From positions 14,773,616 to 14,837,615 of the forward strand of contig NC_135997.1 in assembly GCF_048128805.1 (NCBI RefSeq): DNA of 64,000 nt. The letters run 5' to 3'. The notes under the pieces are model-generated. The model was not told the origin of the DNA and made no database searches. It saw only the letters and a list, made by a program, of their open reading frames with translations. This DNA comes from Centroberyx gerrardi. Lineage: Eukaryota > Chordata > Actinopteri > Beryciformes > Berycidae. The position numbers were made by a program, and so were the translations under genes. This document shows positions 53,917-64,000 of the stretch, in pieces; the first letter of the stretch is position 1; each line of letters opens with the position of its first letter.

Positions 53917-56900
53917 CTGCGGTCAGAGAGAGAGGCATCACACACAGATCAGTGCTATTGAACAGATTAACGCAATTAGTAAAATTATATACATAATTAG
54001 AATTAGAATTAACTATAATTATAAGACAAATTATAGAAAATACACACACGGGATATCAATTTCTCACTTACGTAGTTGAACTTTGCACAATTCCCGAACA
54101 TAAGATAGACATCAGCCACGAACTCGTCAGGTGAGTAATAATGATGCGTGTTCCTCTTGTTGAGTTTGGCCCGGATCACAGACAGGTCCATGGGCCTCTT
54201 GATGATCTGGTAGTAATGTCGAGCCTGCATGCAAAAGCAGTATCAGTTTAAAATATATGACCGTCAACTTTATTCCCATCCCCAGTGGCTTGCAATGATT
54301 TTCTATTTACCCCACCAACTTCAGTTTCTTCCAACTCATTCCAGTTTACTTAGCTCATAGCTCCCACTGCCTCCAAAATGCATCTAACATATGTTCCAGA
54401 GATTGAGTTATCTAACATTTGACAACCACCTATGCGTAGTCTACTTGCTTGGACATCAGACATAGAAATCAAACCTGCCTCTGCAACACTCAAAATATAT
54501 TGATTAGGCCATTTTGGCGATTTCTGCCTTGGTGATGGGTGCTAGCAGAAGCTCATTCCAAATCCGCCAATCCCAGTTCCTCGCCATGCTAAAAGCTTCC
54601 TTGTAAGCAATGTAGATGGCTGAAAACTGAAGCGTCTTGACAGTATCTTAGATGCACTTCAGCTGCAATTTTGGACTTTTGCACTAGAGTCAATGGGAGC
54701 TGCGAGGTAAGCATAACTCAATATCAAATCACTGGGAAATAAAACCATAAACGTTTATAAAAGCAGCAAGACAAAGATGGGGGACTCTTCATGATGCCGG
54801 TGTGTTCCTTTAAATATAGTGAAAAATAGATGAGACAGTAGAGTGGAGCTGGCTTTTAACTGGACAGTAAGAAAAGGCTGTTCACTCACCAGCGGACTGA
54901 CAGGCTCGTGGAAGGGAGCACTTAGGATGTTGCTGAAGATCAGAAGAGTCAGCCGCTCACATTTCTATAAAGAGTGGACCAAGCGTGGAAGAAAATGTCA
55001 GTGATTATAAATGCAAAAAGAAATAAAGAATGCATTTACTGAAAATGTTGAACACCTCCAGCATTATTGCAGTGTCAATAGCCTTGATGGGTTTGTGAAA
55101 GGACTCACTCTCTGGTCACATGCAGACAGTCCATGTGCTGATGTGCGCTCCCCAGACGTTCTCTCGTTCTCACAGTCGTACTCGACCTCTGGCTGCACGA
55201 CGTCCCTACACAGGCTGCACACCCAGTCACCGCTAAGCAGGGTAAGAAACAGCATGTCACCAACAACAGGTCCACATAAACTGTTTCATAATAGGTGAGA
55301 GGATAACACTTAAAGAGTAACTAAACTCCAAACCCAAATCTGTGTAAAGCCTGACATCTAATGGTAAAAAGCATGCTACTGAAACTGCCATCTGCTATTG
55401 ACTGATCTTTGGTGCCAGGCACACTTGTTGTATTCTATAGAAGCTGACCATCATCTGGCACCAAAGATCAGCCAATAGAAGATGGCAATTTCAGTAGCAT
55501 TCTTTTTACCATTAGATGTCAGGCTTTACAGGCTTTGGGTTTGGGGTTTAGTTACTCTTAAATCTATCAATGAAGTCTTTCAGGTGAGCGTTACAGTATG
55601 AGAGGCTTACGTAGGGAAGCTTAGTAGAGATGGGATATGGCAGGACAGGTGGAAGACTTTGGGACAGCGGTCACAGCACAGCAGGTCCCCTCCGATCAGA
55701 CACACAGCGCAGAAGTCCTCACTCTCCATCTCTGCATTTTCCTGCTCAGGCTGAACCTCCTCCGCCCCCTCGCACCCCCGCTGAGGGATGGGGTTAGCAA
55801 TCAGAAGGGGCCTCTGACCAGGACCGACAAGGGACTCCTCTTCCTGGTCCGAACGAAGCGGCTGCGGGTCATCGGCTGTTAGATCGGGCTCCGATTCTAA
55901 ATCTGGCTCGGACTCCACAGAGCCCTGAGAATCTGGGGGCTGATCGGACAAAATGTCAGAATCGGTCTCCGCCGGAAAACGAGGATCATAGTCGGCCTGG
56001 AGGTCTGACTCTGCTTCAGCGTCGTCTGATTCCACATAAGCTTCCAGCTCTTCTTCACCGTTCTCTGATCCCACTCCCACATCGTCCGACTCCGGGTCTG
56101 CTTCATATTCGATACTAGGCTCCGACTCCCCCGCGACGTCAAGCTCCCCACAGGTCTCCAACTCTCCGGCAGCCACCGATCGCTCCTTAGCCAGAGACTC
56201 GAGTTCAGCTTCAGATGAAGACTCGGGGTGTGGGTCGGATTCTGGTGACGCATCCGAGTCAAGGTGCAGGTCAGAGTCTGGATCAGCCTCAGAAACAATT
56301 TCTATCTCCGAGGCTGACCTGGGATCAGAGTCAGAGTCCAGGTCAAGTGCAGAGTAACTCTGAAGAGCATATTTAGGGTCGGTAGGCGGCACTGACAGAG
56401 TGAACTCTTTATGAGATTGGAGTCTCCCTCGGTTGTGGAACTCACTGATGGCTGGAGGTGTGGCAGACTGACTGGGCCTTTGTCGCTCTGTGTATGGTGG
56501 TGTTACGAACGAGAGGGTCGTCCTCATGGTCTCAGAGCCTCCAGCTATCCCCTACATATACAATACAGATCAGAATAGATCAGAACAGAACAGAACAGAA
56601 CAGAACAGAACAGAACAGAACAGAACAGAAACATACAGCATATGCCGTACTAGAAAGTAGACAGTAGTAGTAGATCATTCCAGCAGTTACAGCCAGCTTA
56701 CCCATCTGTTTTTTAATCATAGTTTTCCACTAAATGAAATATACAAAAAATTTCAACAGCATATTAATTAGCCTCTCTAGTGATGTCTAAAATCTATTAA
56801 ATAATATAATAATATAATATATTAAGATCTATTAATAAATTGTTCAAATGAAAAAAATACACTAGTTAGCTATCATCCCAACAGTATATCAAATTAGTGA

Positions 56901-59303
56901 CAAAGATAATTTTTTGGTATCAAACCCTGGGGGTGAATATTTTAATGAAAACACTGAATTAGAATGTGTAACCTACTTTGCGAGACTCAACATTGGCATA
57001 AGTTACAAAGTTATACATCATACTTGACAGTGATTTTATATGATGTCATTTCAAAAGTTACTTCCAAAAAAGAATCAGTTTACAGCTTATCTGCTGCAAA
57101 TTTACTACAAATTGGTAAAGTACTTTCTCTGTTCCTTTTTAGATTATTTTGCCTCCAAAATGTACAAAACATTAAGTTACACAAATAATTTATTCTTATA
57201 GACAGACTGTAATTTTAATGATTATATCGTCTACAAAAATGATTAAGCATTATTTCAACTTGTGTAAATCGATGTGACTATATCATAATCAAAATGACTT
57301 TCTACCATTAAAACAAAATTGTCAGTAATCCAAGGATTACTTAACCACCTATATTTTCAAAATTAATGTTGACTGCTATGATATTTTCACTGATTTCAAC
57401 TGATTACTAATATTACTACAAACATGTTTTTTAGGATCACACTGCTTGTACTGTATAAAAAGAGAGGTGAGACCTACTTCAGGCATCTCATCGCCCCAGG
57501 CTCTCTGCTGGGGGAAAGCTTTGCTCCTCTCCATCCCGCTGGCGGGTAGAGGGTCACTCTGCCGCCGGCCGTGTGGAGGGAGTCGGGACACGAGGACTTT
57601 GAGCCGCTCCAAGCACACCACAGGAACCTTGGGACTTCCTGGATCCTTCTCAGCCTCCCTTTTGCTTTAGAGGGAAGGAGGGAACGGATGATGAATGTTG
57701 CGTTTCATTTTCACAACTTCTGCATAGGAAGATGTTTGAGTTGAGAGTAAATATACCTGCTATTCTGGCCCTTTCTTGATATTCTGCATTGCTCTTTGGC
57801 CTCATAATCAATCTCTTCGCTCACATAACTGAAAGCATGATCTGATGAAGAGGAGGATTATGAAGATATATTCACAAACCATTGCATTTCATTTATTTGA
57901 GGATATAAGAAGCAATAGCATAGTTAGTTTGTCCGGCACCTGGCTCTGTCTTGTAGGACAATAAGGGTGACAGGTGCAGGATGGATGGGCCTCTGGAAGG
58001 GGGCGTGGCTGACGAGGTTTCCTTGGCAACACACTGGATCACCCCATCTGAAGCCCTCCTTTGCCTCGGATCCACACTAGCATACTGAGAATAAAGCAAA
58101 TAAAATGGAAAAACACACTGTTTTAAGTAAAAGAGAGCATGTATTTTAAATAAAGTATATGAAAAATATGTTTTCTTTATTAGAAAAATACACAAAATAT
58201 AATACTTCTCCTAATGCTCTTAAAGGAAAAGCTAGTATGAATCAGTCATAATACAGTGACAGCAGCTGGGTGGAGTTTTTTATGTATAAAGCCAAAAAGA
58301 CACCTGCCATTCAAATCCACTCAGTATTTGGTAATCAGTTTTACTCTCTGAAAAGCTTCTGCCATATGAGCTTGGGCACATACTGAACCAGACTCACTCT
58401 GCTGTAGTTATCGCTGCTGTCGGGTGAAAACCTCATGACACCAAAGAGACAACTTTTCAGGAACTAAAAACAGCCTTGTTTCTAGCTTGACCACCATGCT
58501 TTTTTGAGTTCATCCAATGGGTTTTAAAAGGGTCTCATCAGCCCGAGGGTCGCAGAGTTTGTCTCAACCCATAGAGAAGCATGTAATCCTTCAACCAAAA
58601 TGTGCATTTCTATCAAATCTAAAATTTTTGAATCTGTGATCAAAAAGAATTTTAAAACTGGTATGCTGATCCAAAACTATTTTAGAGTAATAATATAATT
58701 TTGTAACATTTTTCCATGGAATTGTGTGTAACAGGAGACAATAGCTTTGTGTGGAACTGGCCCCACTGGAAAGCTCTCCAATTTATTGTACTAATTTAAA
58801 GGAAGACATGTAGACAATATCATGCCAGTATACACGTGTTTAGAAAGAACACAGGTTTAATCATCAAACGGTGGTGACCACCTCAATTTTATTTGGCAGC
58901 AGAGCATCAGTTGCTCCCTGTGAGTGATTCTACCCTGATGTCGGGGTTACCTGATCCGCAGCTCCTGCTCCTAGGCTGTGGGCGCACCCTGTGGGCCTTT
59001 CAGTATAGGGGCTGCTGGATGGAGCTGCCAGTTCTGCTGGGATGCTCTGGGAGCGTCTCTTCCTCCTCGCACACACTGAGCTAGAGCTGAGCCTGCTGCT
59101 CTGTATATCAGATCCACTCTCGTGGGCTGTCACAGACGTCTCCAGGGAAGTGGATCTCTGTCAGAAACACAAACATACAAAACCGAGAAGGGTTTCAACA
59201 GCGCCAAGCCATATCACATGCACAGATGCACCTATTCATGCCTTAACAACAGAGAGAAAGGAGCAGGATGTGTGCGATGGAAACAACCTTGAGTGTCTCA
59301 CAC

Positions 59304-59353
<50 letters not shown>

Positions 59354-62300
59354 AGGCAACCACTAAATGAGAAAAACATCACTCAAAGCCTATTCTGGGA
59401 CTAATTCAAAACAACTCAATCCCTCCAAACCTGGAGGTTGGCCCACACAACTGCATAGATTACTGTTATTCTACAGATAATGAAAGGATTGGTTACAACA
59501 CCAATTATCATATGTAAATTCACCATCAGGGGTGCAGTGGGATCCTTTGATTAAGCAGGATCGGCAAATCACTTATTACCTCCCCTCTCTCTCCCTTCCT
59601 CTCTCATATTATAATTTAACTAATGTGAGTTTTCCAAAAAGCTCCCCAAAATCCTCAACTGTGTCCCCAGCTAATATATGCAGCAGGGCTGACAAATCAG
59701 TTGACTTCAGGTTCTTTAACATCTCCTCCTCTCTCCACTCTTCTTTTTCTAGTGCACCGTCATATATATTTAGGCCAGCTGACACCGAGCATGTGCTCAT
59801 AATTATCATGCGATTAAAACACTTACCTGATCCATGCCCCTAAGGAGAGGTATGCAGGATTCTGACTGTGGAGGAAAATAGACTATAATCCCTCTCTCTC
59901 TGTGGAAGGATGGGGGGTGTAGGGATTTATCTAAGAGTGGTACCCAGAGCTGAAATCAAACTGCCAGCTTCCACTATTCCCTTAGTGACTCATTAATGAC
60001 AGGTTAAGTACATATGTGACTGCACCCAAGTGGTTTTTGTCATTTTCAGATGCCGTGACGTGAAAAGGTAAAAATGATATGTCTTTGTGTTTGTAATCAT
60101 GCATCTGGAGGGTTTTTGGATAGGTGATTATGTGGCTGCTCAAACCCCTGACATCAAGTGTGCTAATGATAAACAGCGCTGTCCTGGATTTTAGGATGCA
60201 TTATTATGTGCAGTTCAGTTTTAATTGTCAGAGCAGCTCTTTGTTTTCCCGTCACCCTTTCTTCATAAAGGAAGAAACAGGTTTCTGTTGCACCATCTGT
60301 TTTCAGGCTAGCTGTCAACTGTGGTAACTGATCATTCTGGCATAAAAACAAACAGTCGGCATTCCTTTAGTATCTGCCGTGTATAGATTAATAATTAAAC
60401 GGTAAAAACGTCTTTCTGCGTTGGATTCAACACTCAATTACCTGCCTATCATTATGTGTTTTGCAAATATACAATTATGCAGCATAAGCAGAACATTTTC
60501 CTACTGACTTTGATTTAAGTTATTTGGCATTTGTTACTACTTGCTGCATTTTTTGAAGGCTTTGTTACCTACTGGATTACCTGAGGTTTGTGTGTGTGTT
60601 TGAGTGAGTGTATGAATGTGTGTGTGGTTGCTCTATAGGAGGTTGCCCTGAAACTGGTCTCATACTATGGTTTTCGAGAGATGTGTAAGCAGCACTGAGT
60701 GGTATAACATGTCTTGAGTTGTGAATAGTTGTGTTGAGGTCTTTTGAGCCCATAGCAAGTGAGCAGGACCAAGTGTGGAATGGAAATTTGAAGTATGGCT
60801 CAATTTGATCTCAAAGTAGTTGCTGGTACAAACCAAAATGGGAGGCAAAATGTTCAAATGATACCTCCATTCCTTAACTACACGACTTTATAAAGTTAAT
60901 GTGGAGCAGAAAAAGGTTGCAGTTGTTGTTGCAGACACTGATGAACCGGTTGTCTCACCCTGACATCCCTGTAGTCTCTGAGTGCCAGAGGAGGTCTGGT
61001 CCCCTGCTGCTCTTTCCTCAGCTCTGCTGCCGGGGAAACCAGGAGCAGCTGCTGCTGCTGCTGCTGCTGCTGGACAGGACTCTGCTCCCTCCTCTCCTGC
61101 TGCAGCTCAACACTCAGCAGCTCTCTGCCTTCAACCGTCGCTGCTTGTCCGTAGGTCTGCTCCCCTCTCCGCCTCTCCTCCCAGTTCTCCTCAGTTATTA
61201 CGTCTCTGTCCACAGCCCTCTGCCCAAGATGCTGCTGCAGAGCTGTGCTGGCCGACAGCTTTCCCTGACACTGGCCCTGGACTTGGCCCTGGCCTGGCCT
61301 GCTGTGGTCTGCACTTGGCTGGGTCTGGCTTTCAGGAAGGTGTTCCCTCTGGTGTTGGTGATGGAGATAAGATTTCGGCTGGGACTGGGGCTGGGGTGAG
61401 GCTGGTTGTAGCTGGGATGTGGATCCGTGACTGCAGCCGAGCTGGACGGGCCCCACGGTTGGGGCAGGTGATGAAGGGGGAGGACACTGCAGGGAAGGCT
61501 GCATGGCTGGGGGGCTCTCTGGGTCCCAGCACCTCTGCAGCTGCTGGTTCTGGTGCAGAGAGGCAGAGAGAAGGGTAGGCTGAATACAGCCGGAGCTGTA
61601 AAGAGCGGCTTCCAGTTGGTTTTTGTCCAGACCGGGCAGATCTGGCTGAGAGGGAATGCCATGCAGGCAACACATCTGGGGCTCGCAGCAGGCCTGGTAG
61701 CCACAGCCCTGCTCTCGTCCTCGGTGGCACACAGAGGGCAGGGCCATGCAGGTGATGGGCTGCGGCCGCAGGATACTGGGGCAGGCCAAACCCTGAGGAT
61801 AGGGGCAGTTTCCTCCCTCGACAGTCAGCTGGCCTGCAGAAACAAAGAAGCACATGTTGGCCATATGTCCATTTTGGTAAAACAAATGATTACCATAAGT
61901 TCATTATTATATCTCTAAAATATAGGGGGATCCAGTCTGTATCAAGCGTTATCATTTTGTCAACCAAGAACAAGTCATAACTCTTAAAAGGTAAAACAAT
62001 TTGTTTTAATTCTGTATAAGACAATCCTTTTGAGAGAGTAGAATGTCATATTTTGGAACAAATCTTCCAGGTATTGGAAACAAGTTCTCTGTAACATTAA
62101 AAATCATGTTTAAAAACATTTAAAAAAATATCAGTAAATTCATTAAACCCAGTTATACAAAACATCTGATTCTGATTCTAATTAATTAACATTATCTATT
62201 GCAGGCTAATTTCCAAACATTTTAATTAAATTGAATTAATGTATTCAACATACAACATTATAGCCAACTTGCTTTGATAACGCTAAATTTACCTAAAGAG

Positions 62301-64000
62301 GAAATCTGTTTAGTCCAGTAGCTAGCATCCCAGTTGAATTTGATCTTGACAGGAACCCAAGAGTCTGAGTGGAGCGATGACTCAAGCAGTTGCTGCATCT
62401 GCAGTGAAATCTGACAGAAGAATATATTAGTTAGCTCAATTCCTATTAGGATCATATGAAACTGAAAAGTGCATCATTGCAGTTTTGCTAAGTACAGTTT
62501 GGAGGTTAAGTGAATAAATGACATTATTATTTGGCTGTTATATGTGATGTACATGTGAACTATATATGAAAGAACAGAGGCTGCCTTAATTATCTTCATC
62601 TTCATCATCTCCTGTCCTGGCAAAAGCATTCTTGGTACAGAAGTGGATAATATACTGTATATATATATATTGTTTGGTAGCACAGGTTTTGCTAAAATGA
62701 AATCTAAACTTGAGTCATGACACTTGACCTTTGTAAAACACAAAAAAGTTACTGCTGTTTACCTGTGTAGGGCGGTATAACATTAGAGCAAAGCTGAAAA
62801 GACTTTCCCAATCAAAAACCCAAATGAGGCCTGATTGTTAACCACTGTTCAAACAGCTGGCCTTAATTATCCCTTTAATTAGGTTGAGGTGACTAGGGAG
62901 GGGGTTTACTTTGTCACACCTGAAGATTACATGTTTGATTACCTTGCACAGAAAAAACAAATGAGAATGGCACCAAACATTTTTTTTCTCTCACACTCCC
63001 TGAACTGAAATTAAAATCAAACATGGGATGAATACTTTTTCACAGCGCTGTGTGTAGTGTTACAGTGTCAGTGGCCTCCTGCGGACCCTTCCTCTCAGCC
63101 TACCAGCGCCCTGCTGAAGAGCACCGGGCTCCTGCCATGGTGGGTCGTTGCCCAGGTGATGAACTTCTGCACATGGTCCAGCTGGCCGCACGTCTCTATC
63201 GCCCCCTGCAGCTGGTCTTCCAGACGCTGCTGGAAGTCCTCCGAGATCTTCTGCAAAGAAACACACACAGACACGCACACGGTTACGGGTAATTACTGGC
63301 ACAGAAAGTCACGGATGGATTCAGGGGGCTAATCAATCGCTCGTTTTTCTTTTGCCAGATGTAGTTCCTGAGATGCCGGCTTAAGCAGCTTTGACATATT
63401 ATTATTGGCTCTCTTTCGCTTGCTTTCAGGGCTGATTACATCACGTCGGGTACTGATTCTCTGCATGTAGATTCGCGGTCAGCTGAACGATAAGAGGGAG
63501 AGAAAGAGAAAAAGTAATTACCTCCAGTTGCTCTATTAATAGGTTGGCTCGTTTGTTAAGCTCGTTCATCATAATCATCTTTGCCATTTTAATCTGGTTC
63601 TCAGCCTTCCTGTGCATGATCTTGACTCCATGAAGCCTAAGAGGAGAGGAGAGAGAAAATGACAATCTGATTGCTGGCAGAAAAAATTCCAATACAGGTT
63701 TTTGGATGTACAGATGTTTTATTTTATTTGGATCCTTCAACATGGCGGGTAAGATATTTTGTAATGATAGAACAGTGGGAGAAGAAATGCGCTAGCATCA
63801 AGATGAATTTATGTACTAGCTTGCATTATTCCACATTGTCAAATTCTTGTCCATTTGTGCCAGACGTTGCTTAGGATTTGGGTACAGCTGATGATTGTGT
63901 GTGTCCTGGACTCTAAACTGACCTGTCCTCTATCTGTTTGGCAGTGTTTTCCACTGCAGACCTCCTCTCTTCCACCTGCACCATCAGGCTCTCAAACAAC
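53680..64000 (-). CDS. trim66: trim66 (TIF1-delta), C-terminal 15 coding exons; 5' end outside window
   Basis: Tripartite-motif chromatin regulator of the TIF1 family. Coding segments: 64000(partial)-63923, 63636-63522, 63250-63104, 62410-62293, 61833-60959, 59865-59827, 59157-58951, 58084-57940, 57841-57757, 57664-57478, 56551-55611, 55232-55109, 54964-54890, 54224-54072, 53916-53680, all in phase; about 1,175 codons. Order: coiled coil, polyQ/Pro-rich linker, basic KRKRR-type segment, HP1-box PVVCL, acidic tract, PHD finger, bromodomain. Family knowledge: TRIM66 reads unmodified H3K4 and acetyl-lysine and binds HP1. The neighbour order stk33-trim66 equals human 11p15.4. The B-boxes lie off the right edge, so a RING cannot be judged. 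Confidence 0.94.
54072..54224 (-). CDS. trim66: trim66 bromodomain exon
   Basis: 51 codons, phase 0 to 0. Encodes [20 protein letters not shown] and [11 protein letters not shown], with the NxxxFN asparagine that holds acetyl-lysine. Donor TAC/GTAAGT. Confidence 0.97.
54890..54964 (-). CDS. trim66: trim66 bromodomain start exon
   Basis: 25 codons: [20 protein letters not shown] then PVSPL. Acceptor TTTATAG, donor CTG/GTGAGT. Confidence 0.94.
55109..55232 (-). CDS. trim66: trim66 exon ending the PHD finger
   Basis: Encodes [20 protein letters not shown]; the C-x2-C pair completes the PHD zinc ligands begun in the previous exon. Acceptor CTGCTTAG, donor AGA/GTGAGT. Confidence 0.95.
55308..55564. 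mobile_element. Foldback (MITE-like) element in trim66 PHD intron
   Basis: Two arms of about 110 bp are inverted copies: AAGAGTAACTAAAC at the left and its complement at the right, with CTGACATCTAATGGTAAAAAG and GGTGCCAG also shared, around a short loop near 55,420-55,460. TTAA occurs at both outer edges, which would fit a piggyBac-type insertion. No transposase. The arms differ at a few sites, so it is not recent. Confidence 0.75.
55611..56551 (-). CDS. trim66: trim66 large exon with acidic tract and PHD start
   Basis: 313 codons plus 2 nt; acceptor ATATGTAG/GGGATA, donor CCCTAC/GTAAGC. After a Thr/Pro-rich start come about 160 residues very rich in Ser, Asp and Glu (about 55,880-56,360), then the PHD part [20 protein letters not shown] with its Cys ligands and HLSC. 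Confidence 0.95.
56581..56630. repeat. (CAGAA)10 pentanucleotide repeat at trim66 splice acceptor
   Basis: Ten perfect units. In the trim66 transcript it is a TTCTG repeat ending about 30 nt before the acceptor of the large acidic/PHD exon, within the polypyrimidine/branch zone. Confidence 0.95.
56631..57477 (-). other. trim66 intron (AT-rich)
   Basis: About 850 bp of AT-rich intronic DNA with no exon seen. Confidence 0.6.
57478..57664 (-). CDS. trim66: trim66 exon with HP1-box motif
   Basis: Encodes [25 protein letters not shown] at 57,610-57,624 fits the HP1-binding PxVxL motif known from TRIM66. Donor GAA/GTAGGT in phase 0; a GTAG/GTCTCA alternative would break the frame. Confidence 0.93.
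57757..57841 (-). CDS. trim66: trim66 exon (85 nt)
   Basis: Acceptor CTTCATCAG before ATCATGC; encodes [20 protein letters not shown]. An acceptor 12 nt downstream (TTTCAG) would create an early stop and was rejected. Confidence 0.88.
57940..58084 (-). CDS. trim66: trim66 exon (145 nt)
   Basis: Encodes [17 protein letters not shown] and [12 protein letters not shown]; the KTEP part resembles SUMO-acceptor sites in TIF1 proteins. Acceptor ATTCTCAG, donor CCAG/GTGCCG. Confidence 0.88.
58085..58950 (-). other. trim66 intron
   Basis: About 870 bp, no exon seen. Confidence 0.6.
58951..59157 (-). CDS. trim66: trim66 exon with basic segment
   Basis: 69 codons, phase 0 to 0; acceptor TCTGACAG, donor ATCAG/GTAACC. 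Encodes a Ser-rich stretch with [11 protein letters not shown], a possible nuclear localisation signal. Confidence 0.9.
59158..59826 (-). other. trim66 intron with (CA)n repeat
   Basis: Contains the CA microsatellite at 59,299-59,351; no exon seen. Confidence 0.65.
59299..59351. repeat. (CA)n microsatellite
   Basis: About 25 CA units with a CG interruption in a trim66 intron. Confidence 0.95.
59827..59865 (-). CDS. trim66: trim66 39-nt exon
   Basis: 13 codons, [13 protein letters not shown], with acceptor CTCCACAG and consensus donor CAG/GTAAGT, phase 0 on both sides, so it can be included or skipped without frame change. Confidence 0.82.
59866..60958 (-). other. trim66 intron (1.1 kb)
   Basis: No exon or notable repeat beyond short GT runs near 60,593-60,628. 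Confidence 0.55.
60959..61833 (-). CDS. trim66: trim66 large middle exon with polyQ
   Basis: 875 nt; acceptor TTTCTGCAG, donor AGG/GTGAGA. Begins [20 protein letters not shown], with a Cys-rich stretch ([20 protein letters not shown]), then a Gln/Pro/Ser-rich linker with eight straight Gln from pure CAG codons near 61,043-61,069. The frame runs to a stop at 60,896; the donor at 60,959 was chosen because it keeps phase 0 with the next exon. Confidence 0.9.
62293..62410 (-). CDS. trim66: trim66 exon after the coiled coil
   Basis: Encodes [20 protein letters not shown] and the [15 protein letters not shown] segment, conserved in TIF1 proteins. Acceptor TTCTGTCAG, donor TTTAG/GTAAAT, phase 1. 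Confidence 0.94.
62411..63103 (-). other. trim66 intron
   Basis: About 690 bp of AT-rich DNA, no exon. Confidence 0.6.
63104..63250 (-). CDS. trim66: trim66 coiled-coil exon
   Basis: 49 codons, phase 0; [20 protein letters not shown] and the [15 protein letters not shown] motif typical of the TIF1 coiled-coil/TSS region. Acceptor TTTGCAG, donor CTG/GTAGGC. Confidence 0.95.
63522..63636 (-). CDS. trim66: trim66 coiled-coil exon
   Basis: Encodes [20 protein letters not shown] and further heptads. Acceptor CCTCTTAG, donor GAG/GTAATT. Confidence 0.94.
63923..64000 (-). CDS. trim66: trim66 coiled-coil exon, cut by the window edge
   Basis: Encodes [20 protein letters not shown], donor GACAG/GTCAGT. 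The 5' part of this exon and the B-boxes lie outside the window. Confidence 0.92.

Noticed and set aside
53443..53961. 172-aa plus-strand frame
   Set aside because: Antisense to the last trim66 exon; no family match.
55897..56298. 133-aa minus-strand frame in another phase
   Set aside because: Out-of-frame shadow of the trim66 acidic exon.
57829..57841. Alternative trim66 acceptor TTTCAG 12 nt downstream
   Set aside because: Joining there gives an immediate TGA stop in phase 1; the acceptor at 57,841/57,842 keeps the frame.
60899..61578. Plus-strand frames opposite trim66
   Set aside because: Antisense shadows of the GC-rich, repeat-coded trim66 exon (poly-Leu and poly-Ala from the CAG run).

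Overview
This is a stretch of vertebrate genomic DNA, most likely from a ray-finned (teleost) fish. The coding sequence is split into short exons with GT..AG introns. Microsatellites are abundant, the non-coding DNA is AT-rich, and there is a fish-type Tc1 element with long inverted repeats. All three genes found are on the minus strand, and I rebuilt each one by matching exon phases by hand.

Region by region (+ coordinates): 1-24,060 is a gene-free block of about 24 kb with simple repeats and some stretches that look like conserved non-coding DNA. In human the order is LMO1-STK33-TRIM66, so this block probably lies upstream of lmo1, which would be off the left edge (inference). 24,077-39,871 holds stk33, a serine/threonine kinase gene of 13 coding exons predicting 512 aa. 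Its first intron is 7.4 kb and carries an internally deleted Tc1 element. 39,983-43,409 is intergenic and contains a CACTG-ended non-autonomous transposon. 43,410-47,584 holds a RERGL-type Ras-like gene, 5 coding exons and 205 aa. 47,585-52,030 is intergenic, with a retrotransposon 3' tail. 52,030-64,000 is trim66, running off the right edge: its last 15 coding exons encode part of the coiled coil, a polyQ/proline-rich middle, an acidic tract, an HP1-box motif, a PHD finger and a bromodomain.

The genes do not form an operon or pathway; they are ancient neighbours. STK33 is a cytoplasmic/ciliary-type kinase family member, RERGL a divergent small GTPase, and TRIM66 (TIF1-delta) a chromatin reader that binds HP1. 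The most notable features are: a kinase exon of stk33 flanked at both splice sites by complementary (TG)n and (AC)n repeats; rergl sitting between stk33 and trim66, which suggests an ohnolog in the LMO1 paralogon; and the acidic and polyQ tracts of trim66. I found no CRISPR, rRNA, tRNA or unknown multi-gene system.
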